This document shows, piece by piece, positions 28,634 to 37,038 of a stretch of DNA of 64,000 nt. Both the position numbers and the translations under genes were made by a program. Each line of letters begins with the position of its first letter. Position 1 is the stretch's first letter. Source of the stretch: VBAS01 sp035318985 (lineage in GTDB: Bacteria > Bacteroidota > Bacteroidia > Chitinophagales > Chitinophagaceae); the NCBI GenBank assembly GCA_035318985.1, contig DATHDP010000091.1, forward strand, positions 58,015-122,014, in the 5' to 3' direction. Under the pieces are notes generated by a model. It had not been told where the DNA came from. It did not search any database and saw only the letters and a list, made by a program, of their open reading frames with translations.

Positions 28634-29749
28634 ATGTTTATGAAAAAGATTGCTCTAATTCTATCAATGCTGTTTTTTATCAGCATGATCTCTTATTCCC
28701 AGATCCCATTAACTGTTTTACCAAGCGGCGGTAATAAAAAAGCAATGATTGCAGAACAAATTGGTTTAACAAAAGTCGTTATCAATTATGATCGTCCAGG
28801 TATAAAAGGTCGTGAAGGAAAGATCTGGGGGCAACTCGTTCCAGTGGGTTACACTGACCAGGGCTTTGGAAGCTCAAAAGCTGCTCCATGGAGAGCCGGC
28901 GCCAATGAAAATACAACATTAGAATTTTCTACTGATGTAAAGATCGAAGGGCAACCTTTACCAGCAGGTAAATATGGTTTTTTTATTGCGTATGATCCGA
29001 ATGAATGCACCTTGATCTTTTCAAAGAATTCAACATCATGGGGAAGTTTTTACTATAATGATAAGGAAGATGCATTACGGGTAAAAGTAAAACCATATGC
29101 ATCGGACAAATTAGTTGAATGGTTGAAATATGAGTTTCTGAATGAGACAGAAAATAGCGCAACGATCGCTTTATCGTGGGAAAGACTGACGATACCATTT
29201 AAAATAGAAGTTGATTATGTAAAAGAACAGCTTGCATCATTCCGCAGGGAGTTACAAACCGATAAAGGATTTATTTGGCAAAGCTGGCAACAGGCGGCAC
29301 AGTGGTGTCTTGATAGAAATGTAAACCTGGATGAAGCATTGCTATGGGCTGATTCGGCAAGCAGCGGAACATTTGGTGGTGATAGAAGTTTCCAGGCCGC
29401 AAGTACAAAAGCACAGATACTCGATAAACTTGGCAAGAAAGATGAAGCGGCAGCAGTTATGAAGAAAGCATTACCTAATGCTTCTATGTTTGAGATGCAT
29501 GGATATGGACGTTCATTAATAACTCAGAAAAGACCAAAAGAGGCATTGGATATCTTTAAAATGAACTACGAAAAGAATCCAAACCAGATGACTACATTGG
29601 TTGGCCTGGTGCGTGGATATTCCGCCAATGGAGACTATAAAACAGCTTTGGATTATGCTAACAAGGCAATGGCTGTCACTGATGCTCAAAACAAAAGCAA
29701 TATTCAAACAATGATCGATAAGCTAAAAGCAGGGAAAGATGTGAACTGA
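28634..29749 (+). CDS. DUF2911 domain protein with C-terminal TPR region
   Basis: 371 residues. A signal peptide runs to about residue 23 (SYSQ); the Met at codon 3 could equally be the start. Residues about 35-200 match DUF2911: KVVINYDRPGIKGREGKIWGQLVPVG, then WRAGANENTTLEFSTDVKIEGQPLPAGKYGFF, and WGSFYYNDKEDALRVKV. The C-terminal part is helical with TPR-like repeats (AAVMKKALPNASMFEMHGYGRSLI, then the ALDIFKMNYEKNP unit). Function of DUF2911 is unknown; the protein is probably periplasmic. A heptamer array begins just after the stop. Confidence 0.88.
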   Translation: MFMKKIALILSMLFFISMISYSQIPLTVLPSGGNKKAMIAEQIGLTKVVINYDRPGIKGREGKIWGQLVPVGYTDQGFGSSKAAPWRAGANENTTLEFSTDVKIEGQPLPAGKYGFFIAYDPNECTLIFSKNSTSWGSFYYNDKEDALRVKVKPYASDKLVEWLKYEFLNETENSATIALSWERLTIPFKIEVDYVKEQLASFRRELQTDKGFIWQSWQQAAQWCLDRNVNLDEALLWADSASSGTFGGDRSFQAASTKAQILDKLGKKDEAAAVMKKALPNASMFEMHGYGRSLITQKRPKEALDIFKMNYEKNPNQMTTLVGLVRGYSANGDYKTALDYANKAMAVTDAQNKSNIQTMIDKLKAGKDVN

Positions 29750-29754
29750 AACAA

Positions 29755-29782
29755 TTTTAAGTTTTATGTTGTAAGTTCTATG
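29755..29782 (+). repeat. Intergenic heptamer array
   Basis: Four 7-base units: TTTTAAG, TTTTATG, TTGTAAG, TTCTATG, starting 6 bases after the DUF2911 stop. It is immediately followed by the dispersed element at 29801. Confidence 0.75.
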
Positions 29783-29800
29783 TCGCTCAATAGAATTACC

Positions 29801-29829
29801 GAACGTACAAGAGTGCGACGCAACAAAAG
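29801..29829 (-). repeat. Dispersed repeat element, minus orientation
   Basis: Reads, on the minus strand, CTTTTGTTGCGTCGCACTCT followed by TGTACGTTC, identical over 29 bases to the copy at 40772-40800. Flanking bases (CTCAATAG before it and ATAGTAGTA after it on the plus strand) also match the degenerate copy near 22141-22190, so the full element is about 60 bp. Confidence 0.85.
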
Positions 29830-29870
29830 TTGATAGTAGTAATGCAGACGGAAACAAAAAATAAATTTGG

Positions 29871-30992
29871 TCAAAAAGGCTTGGCCTTTGTATCACATCC
29901 CAATATTTCACAGAGTTTACCATCCAGGTCGGAGCCACGAAGGTTCCGGCCTATTATTTTTCCTTGCGGATCAACTAAAATATTAAATGGAATTCCCTGC
30001 ACACGGTAAAGTTTCGCGGCAGCGTTGTTCCAGAATAAAAGATCGCTGACATGTGTCCATGTAAGGTTGTCTTTATGTATTGCCGCCACCCAATTTTCTT
30101 TTTGTCCCGGACGATCTAAAGAAACGCCAAGCACCGTAAAGTTTTTCTCTTTGAATTTATTGAAGCTGGCAACAACATTTGGGTTTTCCGCCCGGCATGG
30201 TCCGCACCAACTGGCCCAAAAATCAACCAACACATACTTTCCCTTGAATGACGACAAGGATACCTGCGTACCCGATGTATCAGGCTGTGTAAAATCCAGT
30301 GCATTGGTGCCCACAGCGCCGACTTTATTATAATCAATATAATTTTTTAAGCTTATGCTAGTTGGTATGCTTCTTACGTTAGAATCCAAACGGAGAAATC
30401 TTTGCTCAAGCAAAACCGGATCTTCATAAAACTGTGTAGTAACAAATAAAACAAATGGAGAAACAAAAGATGATAAATGATGATCAATATAAACATCAAT
30501 ATTCTTTTGAATAGAATCCCGGATATTATCATAGATCAACATCATGCTATCCCGCTGCGGGCCATAAGGCGTAGAATTGATGGCCGGCACTATTTTTTGC
30601 AAACGGACCATCAATGGAGTAAACCCCTTCTGAAAATCCATAAAATCATTATGCGATCGTGAACCGGTTACTTTAAAGTTTGTCCTTATCGGTTTTATTC
30701 CTGTTATTGTAATAGATCTATTCTCTACATAAATATATTGATCCTCATCACCGCTAATTTTTAACCAGCATAATGTTGGCTCTGTTAATTTCCCTTTTAA
30801 AGTAAACTTACCTTTTATGATCCTTGCAGAAGCTAACTGAACATTCGTATTTTGATCTTCAAGTTTTACTTCGGTGCTATCTTTAAAGCCGACCATGTTG
30901 CCAGTAATTGTGAAACTTGTATCCTTATCTGTATTTGCAAGAAGGTTAGTCTGTAAGAGGCCAAGAAAGATAAATGTCAATATTGTTTTCAT
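29871..30992 (-). CDS. TlpA-family thioredoxin-like protein with DUF4369 domain
   Basis: 373 residues from the ATG at 30992, chosen because it starts a signal peptide (MKTILTFIFLGLLQTNLLA); the frame is open further upstream without a convincing start. N-terminal DUF4369-like beta domain (FTITGNMVGFKDSTEVKLED), a helical linker, then a thioredoxin domain (FTQPDTSGTQVSLSSFKGK) with WCGPC at C263 and C266 and IPFNILVDPQG containing the cis-Pro. Extracytoplasmic thiol-disulfide exchange. It lies 43 bases after trpA on the same strand with no terminator between, so it may be read through from the trp operon. Confidence 0.9.
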   Translation of the reverse strand: MKTILTFIFLGLLQTNLLANTDKDTSFTITGNMVGFKDSTEVKLEDQNTNVQLASARIIKGKFTLKGKLTEPTLCWLKISGDEDQYIYVENRSITITGIKPIRTNFKVTGSRSHNDFMDFQKGFTPLMVRLQKIVPAINSTPYGPQRDSMMLIYDNIRDSIQKNIDVYIDHHLSSFVSPFVLFVTTQFYEDPVLLEQRFLRLDSNVRSIPTSISLKNYIDYNKVGAVGTNALDFTQPDTSGTQVSLSSFKGKYVLVDFWASWCGPCRAENPNVVASFNKFKEKNFTVLGVSLDRPGQKENWVAAIHKDNLTWTHVSDLLFWNNAAAKLYRVQGIPFNILVDPQGKIIGRNLRGSDLDGKLCEILGCDTKAKPF

Positions 30993-31035
30993 AACGCCTG
31001 TAAAAGTAATAAAAAAAATCCCGGGTAGGTAGTAG

Positions 31036-31806
31036 TTAAACCCTAATAGTCTCCAAAAATTTACGGGTAATGTCGGCCACATTACCGGGTTCTCCAAGAG
31101 CTTTTATATATGCGGTGCCAATAATAGCTCCATTGGCATTGTTGCAGGCCGCTTGAAAGGTTGTTTTGTCCTTTATTCCAAAGCCAACAAGTACAGGATT
31201 TTTCAAATTTAAGCTTTTGAGCCTCAGTAAATAGCTCTTTACATCGGTCATGTTCTTGTCACTACCGGTAGTGGAGGAAGATGAAACAGCATATAAAAAC
31301 CCCGTGCTTAATTCATCCAGTTTTTTTATTCTCTCTTCGCTTGTTTCAGGGGTAACGAGAAAAATAAAATCAAGTCCATGTTTTTTTATGATAGCCCCGT
31401 ATTCAGTTTCGAATTCATGTTCGGGCAGATCAGGAAGAATTAATCCATCAACACCCACTGATGCCGCATCGGCACAAAATTTTTCAAAGCCATATTGCAG
31501 AACAGGATTCATATAACCCATCAATACAACCGGAACTGAAATGTGTTTTCTGAAATCTTTTAATTGTTCGAATAGTTTTTTGATCGTCATTCCATTTGCA
31601 AGTGCAATGCTGCTGCTTTGCTGGATGACCGGGCCATCAGCTAATGGATCACTGTAGGGCATTCCGAGTTCGATCATGTCTGCGCCGTTTTCCTGCAATG
31701 CTTTCATTACTTCAAGAGTTGAATTCAATTGAGGATAGCCTGCGGTGCAGTAAACGTTGAGAATGTTGGCGCTTTTCTCGCTAAAAAGTTTTTTTATTCT
31801 TTGCAT
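31036..31806 (-). CDS. trpA: Tryptophan synthase alpha chain
   Basis: 256 residues from the ATG at 31806; the frame continues upstream only into repeat DNA. TIM barrel with the catalytic pair E46 (in MIELGMPYSDPLADGPVIQ) and D57. Splits indole-3-glycerol phosphate into indole and glyceraldehyde-3-phosphate and passes indole to TrpB. The last trp gene of the operon, separated from trpB by 82 bases of which 72 are an octamer array. Confidence 0.96.
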   Translation of the reverse strand: MQRIKKLFSEKSANILNVYCTAGYPQLNSTLEVMKALQENGADMIELGMPYSDPLADGPVIQQSSSIALANGMTIKKLFEQLKDFRKHISVPVVLMGYMNPVLQYGFEKFCADAASVGVDGLILPDLPEHEFETEYGAIIKKHGLDFIFLVTPETSEERIKKLDELSTGFLYAVSSSSTTGSDKNMTDVKSYLLRLKSLNLKNPVLVGFGIKDKTTFQAACNNANGAIIGTAYIKALGEPGNVADITRKFLETIRV

Positions 31807-31815
31807 ATTTTTTGA

Positions 31816-31887
31816 AACACAGAGACACCAAATACACAAAGGAACACGGAGATACTCTGTGTAACTCTCTGCCTCCGTGTCTCCGTA
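31816..31887. repeat. Octamer array with inverted halves between trpB and trpA
   Basis: Nine 8-base units in register: AACACAGA, GACACCAA, ATACACAA, AGGAACAC, GGAGATAC, TCTGTGTA, ACTCTCTG, CCTCCGTG, TCTCCGTA. The left half is purine-rich and the right half is its reverse-complement pattern; the centre ACACGGAG, ATA, CTCTGTGT makes a tight hairpin. It fills nearly the whole spacer. Confidence 0.8.
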
Positions 31888-31888
31888 G

Positions 31889-33079
31889 TTATAAATTTTT
31901 CATGTATGTAGAAAGATCTTTATCCCCTCTTCCACTCAAACAAACCACTACTTTATCTTCTTTATCAAATTTCAAAATATTCAATGCATGTAAAGCATGT
32001 GCACTTTCCAATGCAGGAATGATCCCTTCCAGTTTTGCCAGCTCAAATGCCGCAGTCAATGCTTCTTCATCTGTCGCACTTAAAAATTTTGCACGGCCAC
32101 TATCATATAAATGCGCATGCAAAGGTCCAATACCCGGATAATCCAACCCAGCAGAGATACTATGTGGCTCTACTACCTGTCCATCTTCTGTTTGCATTAC
32201 CAAACTTTTACTTCCATGCAATACACCAGGTTTACCTAATTGAGTTGTTGCAGCACTTAGTCCGCTATTGATGCCATGCCCCGCTGCTTCCACAGCGATC
32301 AATTGAACTGATAACTCATCTAAGAAATGATAAAATGCACCAGCAGCATTACTGCCACCACCAACACACGCCAACACATGAGTAGGTAATTCACTCCCGA
32401 TCTTTTCTTTCAACTGCCCTCTCATCTCTTCGCTTATTATACTCTGAAATCTTGCTACCATATCAGGATAAGGATGTGGACCAACAACACTTCCAATTAT
32501 GTAATGTGTATCGTTCGGGTTATTTATCCAGTCTCGGATCGCTTCATTTGTTGCATCTTTCAATGTTTTACTTCCTGAAGTTGCAGGGATCACCGTAGCT
32601 CCCAACATTTTCATTCTAGCAACATTCGGCGCTTGCCGTTCAATATCTTTTTCTCCCATGTAAACGATACACTCAACTCCCTTCAATGCACATACAGTCG
32701 CAGTAGCTACGCCATGTTGACCTGCACCTGTTTCAGCAATAATTCTTTTCTTACCTAATCGCTGCGCAAGTAATATCTGCCCGATAGTATTATTGATCTT
32801 ATGTGCGCCGGTATGACAAAGATCTTCCCGCTTAAGAAAAATTGTTGTTCCATACTTATCGCTCAATCGCTTTGCGTGATATAAAGGCGTTGGCCTGCCT
32901 GCATAATCTCTCAGCAATTCATGAAACTCTTTTTGAAAAGATGCCTCATTCATTATTTCCAAATAGCGGGTCTTAAGTTCTTCCACATTGCGATGAAGCA
33001 TTTCAGGAATATACGCTCCCCCGAATTTTCCGTAATACCCAAATTCATCAGGAGAAGTGTATGTATTTGCTTTTTTCAT
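31889..33079 (-). CDS. trpB: Tryptophan synthase beta chain
   Basis: 396 residues, normal length. PLP lysine K94 lies in KREDLCHTGAHKINNT; the glycine-rich phosphate loop is CVGGGSNAAGAFYHF. N-terminus YYGKFGGAYIPEML is the TrpB1 type. Condenses indole with serine to tryptophan in complex with TrpA. The upstream 133-base spacer to the DUF3667 gene carries a copy of the dispersed element (33114). Confidence 0.97.
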   Translation of the reverse strand: MKKANTYTSPDEFGYYGKFGGAYIPEMLHRNVEELKTRYLEIMNEASFQKEFHELLRDYAGRPTPLYHAKRLSDKYGTTIFLKREDLCHTGAHKINNTIGQILLAQRLGKKRIIAETGAGQHGVATATVCALKGVECIVYMGEKDIERQAPNVARMKMLGATVIPATSGSKTLKDATNEAIRDWINNPNDTHYIIGSVVGPHPYPDMVARFQSIISEEMRGQLKEKIGSELPTHVLACVGGGSNAAGAFYHFLDELSVQLIAVEAAGHGINSGLSAATTQLGKPGVLHGSKSLVMQTEDGQVVEPHSISAGLDYPGIGPLHAHLYDSGRAKFLSATDEEALTAAFELAKLEGIIPALESAHALHALNILKFDKEDKVVVCLSGRGDKDLSTYMKNL

Positions 33080-33113
33080 TTTTTGTAATCAGCTTTTGTA
33101 TTTCTATATCGCT

Positions 33114-33145
33114 TCCGTTGCGTCGCACTCTTGTACGTTCTGTTC
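33114..33145 (+). repeat. Dispersed repeat element upstream of trpB
   Basis: TCCGTTGCGTCGCACTCTTG then TACGTTCTGTTC. The reverse complement matches the degenerate copy at 22147-22181 along its whole length. It lies in the trp operon between the DUF3667 gene and trpB. Confidence 0.85.
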
Positions 33146-33212
33146 ATTATTCAGCTTTATACCAACAGCGTAATCTCTTTGTCTCCTTCTCTCCTTTATT
33201 CTCTTAGCCAAA

Positions 33213-33962
33213 TCAACTCTCTCCCATAATCCATTCAATTATTGCTGGCACTCCATACAGTCGCCAAATCGTAAAAGTTCCAAATGCAAGAACCGCAAAC
33301 AACACAACTCTTATAACTTTATTCTTAATCCTGAATAATTTTATTGTATCCGTTACTGCCCATGTCAGGTAAATAATTTTCAACGGATCAGAATAAATAA
33401 GTGCAACTGATGTCCCAATTAATGGGTGTATAATTATTGCCAGTATCACAAAGCCACATTGTAACAATATCACCGCCCCCAAATAATACATCGCCACCAC
33501 AAAACATTCAAAGTAGTTGTACTTCTTCCCTGCCACCAACCAATAGAAATACAAAGCCTGGAATGGAATTACCACCAACAAAACAATACTTAGGTGACTG
33601 ACCGCGAACTTTGTTGTTGATGTTGGGCCAAAATATTCTTTGTAATCGATCACCACATTTTCTCCAAAGATCTTTTCAACTATATACAGTAGCAACAAGT
33701 ACATAGTTATCCATATTAAAAAGAACGAAACGGGCTGTTGATAAACCTTTCTTTTGCCCTTTACGAAATCCGTTACCACTTTACCAGGCTTTGCCAGCAT
33801 ACTCCACGAGGTAAATAAAAACCCTTTTTCAAAATGCGTAAAGAAATGTAATGCCTCGTGCCATATATAATGAAATGAAATTCTTTCCTCCAATATCTTT
33901 TGTCCGCAATGACTGCAGTAATTACCTATAACTTTTTCTCCGCAGTTTTTACAAAAACTCAT
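33213..33962 (-). CDS. DUF3667 membrane protein with zinc ribbon
   Basis: 249 residues. The N-terminus holds a CxxC-CxxC zinc ribbon (C4, C7, C16, C19; FCKNCGEKVIGNYCSHCGQK). An amphipathic part (FHYIWHEALHFFTHFEKGFLFTSW) follows, then KPGKVVTDFVKGKRKVYQQPVSFF, typical of DUF3667, and about four membrane segments between residues 80 and 240. Function unknown. It lies 6 bases after the second trpF and 133 bases before trpB, on the same strand, so it appears to be embedded in the trp operon. A role in tryptophan metabolism is not established. Confidence 0.82.
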   Translation of the reverse strand: MSFCKNCGEKVIGNYCSHCGQKILEERISFHYIWHEALHFFTHFEKGFLFTSWSMLAKPGKVVTDFVKGKRKVYQQPVSFFLIWITMYLLLLYIVEKIFGENVVIDYKEYFGPTSTTKFAVSHLSIVLLVVIPFQALYFYWLVAGKKYNYFECFVVAMYYLGAVILLQCGFVILAIIIHPLIGTSVALIYSDPLKIIYLTWAVTDTIKLFRIKNKVIRVVLFAVLAFGTFTIWRLYGVPAIIEWIMGES

Positions 33963-33968
33963 GTCAAC

Positions 33969-34601
33969 TTATTTGAATGCCTGCAAAAATTTCAATATCG
34001 AAGCCATATCTTTTAATCCAGGCGATAATTCAAACTTGCTATTTACATCAACTGCAAAAAAATCAGGGTGGTTAAATGCTTTTACTTTCGCTGCATCATC
34101 AGGCCCGATACCACCACTGAGAAAAAATGGTTTTTCAATTTTTGCTTTTTTTAATACTCCCCAATCAAACTGTTGCCCTGTTCCGCCAAAACTTTCTTTT
34201 AATCCTGCCGTATCAAATAAATAATAATCACAAACAGCATCATAATCAGCTACCATTTCATCAATGTCAATTGATTTATCTCCTGAAATACGAAACGCTT
34301 TTATCACTTCCACTTCTGCGCTCAATTCTTCACACATTTCCGGTGTTTCATTACCATGCAACTGCACAATATCCAACCCGTATTCGTCAATGGCATCCAA
34401 TAATTCCGAATAACCTGGATCAACAAACACTCCCACCTTCTTAATATCAAAGTCCGCATCCTTTATTTGCTTACCAGTTATTTTATCGCCTACATATCGT
34501 GGCGACTCTTTATAAAAAATCAATCCTGCATAATCAATGTTCAATGCTTCTAATTGCTGCAATTGTTTGAGCTGTGTGATACCACAAACTTTTATATTCA
34601 T
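33969..34601 (-). CDS. trpF: Phosphoribosylanthranilate isomerase, second copy
   Basis: 210 residues. The catalytic cysteine is in KVCGIT near the N-terminus and the catalytic aspartate in FDTAGLKESFGGTGQQFDW; VQLHGNE and FFLSGGI complete the phosphate-binding barrel loops. Converts phosphoribosylanthranilate to CdRP. Starts with an ATGA overlap on the stop of the other trpF copy. Both copies keep their catalytic residues, so both may be active; this one has the more usual CGIT motif. Confidence 0.93.
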   Translation of the reverse strand: MNIKVCGITQLKQLQQLEALNIDYAGLIFYKESPRYVGDKITGKQIKDADFDIKKVGVFVDPGYSELLDAIDEYGLDIVQLHGNETPEMCEELSAEVEVIKAFRISGDKSIDIDEMVADYDAVCDYYLFDTAGLKESFGGTGQQFDWGVLKKAKIEKPFFLSGGIGPDDAAKVKAFNHPDFFAVDVNSKFELSPGLKDMASILKFLQAFK

Positions 34602-35248
34602 TTACTTAACTTTTTAATCCCCAAATTTTCTGCAAATTTTTTAATGCTGTTCACATCCTTTACTCCCGGTCCTATTTCAAATTTTGTATTTATATCCACC
34701 GCGAATAATTTTTCTCCTGCTGGCGAACCAATAAACTCCTCCAGTTTTTTTTCGTCTCCCGGCTCAATGCCCCCACTTAAAAAATAAGGCTTAAGCGGCA
34801 GCGATTGTTGCAGTATCGTCCAATCAAACTTTTTTCCTGTACCACCATAACCAGCACCCAGCGTATCGAACATAAAAAAATCACATACTTCCGTATAAGA
34901 TTGTGTCATGTGCTGGATGCTGTCGTTATCACTCAGCCGAAAAGCTTTGATCACCGAGATATAATCAGCGATCTTATCACAAAACTTGGGACTTTCATCT
35001 CCATGCAACTGCACCATATCTAACCGATAATCTTCTACCGTTTTCATCAGTTCCTCATAGGTAGGATTTACAAATACTCCCACTTTGATTATTTTCCCTT
35101 TGATCTGTCGCATTTTTTCCGGGCCTATTTTCTGAACCATATACCGCGGCGATCTCGGGTAAAAAATAAACCCGGCAAATGTTACTCCCAGTTCATCCAG
35201 GGCATTTACCTGTTGAGGCAATGTGTTTCCACAAACTTTAATCTTCAT
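34598..35248 (-). CDS. trpF: Phosphoribosylanthranilate isomerase, first copy
   Basis: 216 residues. Catalytic Cys in KVCGNT (Asn where most TrpF have Ile), catalytic Asp in FDTLGAGYGGTGKKFDW, plus VQLHGDE and YFLSGGI. Same reaction as the adjacent copy. Overlaps the end of trpC by 11 bases and the following trpF by 4 bases, so translation of the three is coupled. The two copies share moderate identity across their length, indicating an old tandem duplication. Confidence 0.93.
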   Translation of the reverse strand: MKIKVCGNTLPQQVNALDELGVTFAGFIFYPRSPRYMVQKIGPEKMRQIKGKIIKVGVFVNPTYEELMKTVEDYRLDMVQLHGDESPKFCDKIADYISVIKAFRLSDNDSIQHMTQSYTEVCDFFMFDTLGAGYGGTGKKFDWTILQQSLPLKPYFLSGGIEPGDEKKLEEFIGSPAGEKLFAVDINTKFEIGPGVKDVNSIKKFAENLGIKKLSK

Positions 35249-36035
35249 GTGCTTTTGCTTTTAATTGTTTTACGAATTCAGCAAAAGCAATCGTTGGGTC
35301 AGTGACTTTCATAAAATTTTCTCCGATAAGAAAACCCTGGAAGCCATGTTTTTTAAAAAGTAAAATATCATTAACGCTGCTGATCCCGCTTTCCGCTACT
35401 TTAAATTTAGGGAAAGGTATCTTTTCAGCCATACGCAAACTTCTTTCGATATCCACATCAAAAGTCTTCAGATTGCGGTTATTAATACCAATAACATCCG
35501 TTTCATCACAAATATGCTCTAACTCTTCCTCAGCATGAAGTTCCAATAAAACTTCCAGTCCGAGGTTTTTTGCAAAAGATGCCAGCCGTTTTACTTCAGT
35601 GACTGTTAAACAAGCCGCGATCAGCAATATTACATCAGCGCCGATCGACTTAGCCTCTACCAACTGGTATTCATCAATAACAAAATCTTTTCTTAAGATC
35701 GGAATATCATTTATCCTTGCTTTGATCAGGTCTTCATCACTTCCACCAAAAAAATGCTCATCAGTCAACACAGACAAACAGGAAGCTCCATTCTCTGTAT
35801 AGCCTTTTGTTACATCTATAACATCAACATCGGGGTTTATAATTCCTTTTGATGGTGATCTTCTTTTAAATTCAGCAATGATCCCAGTTCTTGATCTGTT
35901 CAATAAAAAATCTTTCAATGGCAATACAGTCCTTGAAAATAATTCTCTTTTTTCAAGGTCAGCAGTTTTTACTATTGCCTTTCTACTTTTGACCTCTTCT
36001 TTTTTATATTCGATTATTTCTTCAAGGATATTCAT
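35238..36035 (-). CDS. trpC: Indole-3-glycerol phosphate synthase
   Basis: 265 residues. TIM barrel with IIAEFKRRSPSKG (catalytic Lys and phosphate contacts), LTDEHFFGGSDEDL, PILRKDFVIDEYQ, VLLELHAEEELE, IGINNRNLKTF and VAESGISS. Converts CdRP to indole-3-glycerol phosphate. The start overlaps the trpD stop by one base (TAATG). Confidence 0.96.
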   Translation of the reverse strand: MNILEEIIEYKKEEVKSRKAIVKTADLEKRELFSRTVLPLKDFLLNRSRTGIIAEFKRRSPSKGIINPDVDVIDVTKGYTENGASCLSVLTDEHFFGGSDEDLIKARINDIPILRKDFVIDEYQLVEAKSIGADVILLIAACLTVTEVKRLASFAKNLGLEVLLELHAEEELEHICDETDVIGINNRNLKTFDVDIERSLRMAEKIPFPKFKVAESGISSVNDILLFKKHGFQGFLIGENFMKVTDPTIAFAEFVKQLKAKAHED

Positions 36036-37027
36036 TACTGCAAACTGATTAATTTATCAAGGGATTTTTTTGCTTTGCCACTTTCCAAACTTTCAATCGC
36101 TGCATTAAATGCATCATCATACGATTTAAAATTACCTGTGCAATGTAAAGCCATTGCTGCATTGGCAAGCACAACCGCATTCTGCGCCCATGTTCCCTCT
36201 CCTTTTAATATCTTTAAAAAGATCTTTGCGGCTTCTTCTACTGTGTTGCCACCTTGTATATCATTAGGCTCTACCATTCTCTTTCCAAGCTGTTCAGGTG
36301 TCTTTACTTTTTCTCCTTCATTGGTAATAACTTTTGTGTCATTGGTCAAAGAGATCTCATCATAACCATCAAGACTGTGAATTATGGTAAATGCTTTTTC
36401 CGTTTGCTGCAAAAGGTAATTATATATTCTCGCCATTTCAAGACTGAACACTCCCACCAACTGGTATTTCGGGTGTGAAGGATTCACCATTGGGCCAAGC
36501 ATATTGAAGAAAGTTCTCATGGCAAGATTCTTCCTGATCGGTCCAACAGTTTTTAATGCAGGATGAAATAATGGCGCATGAAGAAAACAAATATTTGCTT
36601 CGTCAATTTCCTTTTTCAACCTGTCATTATCATTTTTGAATTTGTAGCCCATTTGCTCCATCACATTCGATGCGCCACTGATAGATGAGGCTCCATAGTT
36701 GCCGTGCTTGGCAACTTTTTGTCCTGTCCCAGCCACGATAAAACAACTGAGCGTAGAGATATTAAAAGTATTCTTTCCATCGCCGCCGGTTCCAACAATA
36801 TCTATTGTATCATATTCGCTAAAATCAACAGGCACACAAAGCTCAAGCAAAGCATCACGGAAACCCATTAACTCATCAATAGTAATGCTCCGCATTAAAT
36901 ACACTGTCATGAAAGCTGTTATCTCATGTTCGTTGTAAATTCCTTTGCCGATATTGACTAAAACTTCTTTCGCCATTTCTCTTGAAAGCGTCTTATGCTC
37001 AAACAAGTATTGCAATATTTTTTTCAT
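36035..37027 (-). CDS. trpD: Anthranilate phosphoribosyltransferase
   Basis: 330 residues from the ATG at 37027; a TTG at 37054 would add 9 residues and overlap trpG, so it is rejected. GTGGDGKNTFNIST (residues 79-92) binds PRPP; KHGNYGASS and the HALK-like FLHAPLFHPALK match the family. Transfers phosphoribosyl to anthranilate. Starts 11 bases after the trpG stop. Confidence 0.95.
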   Translation of the reverse strand: MKKILQYLFEHKTLSREMAKEVLVNIGKGIYNEHEITAFMTVYLMRSITIDELMGFRDALLELCVPVDFSEYDTIDIVGTGGDGKNTFNISTLSCFIVAGTGQKVAKHGNYGASSISGASNVMEQMGYKFKNDNDRLKKEIDEANICFLHAPLFHPALKTVGPIRKNLAMRTFFNMLGPMVNPSHPKYQLVGVFSLEMARIYNYLLQQTEKAFTIIHSLDGYDEISLTNDTKVITNEGEKVKTPEQLGKRMVEPNDIQGGNTVEEAAKIFLKILKGEGTWAQNAVVLANAAMALHCTGNFKSYDDAFNAAIESLESGKAKKSLDKLISLQ

Positions 37028-37038
37028 CTTATCTGTAA

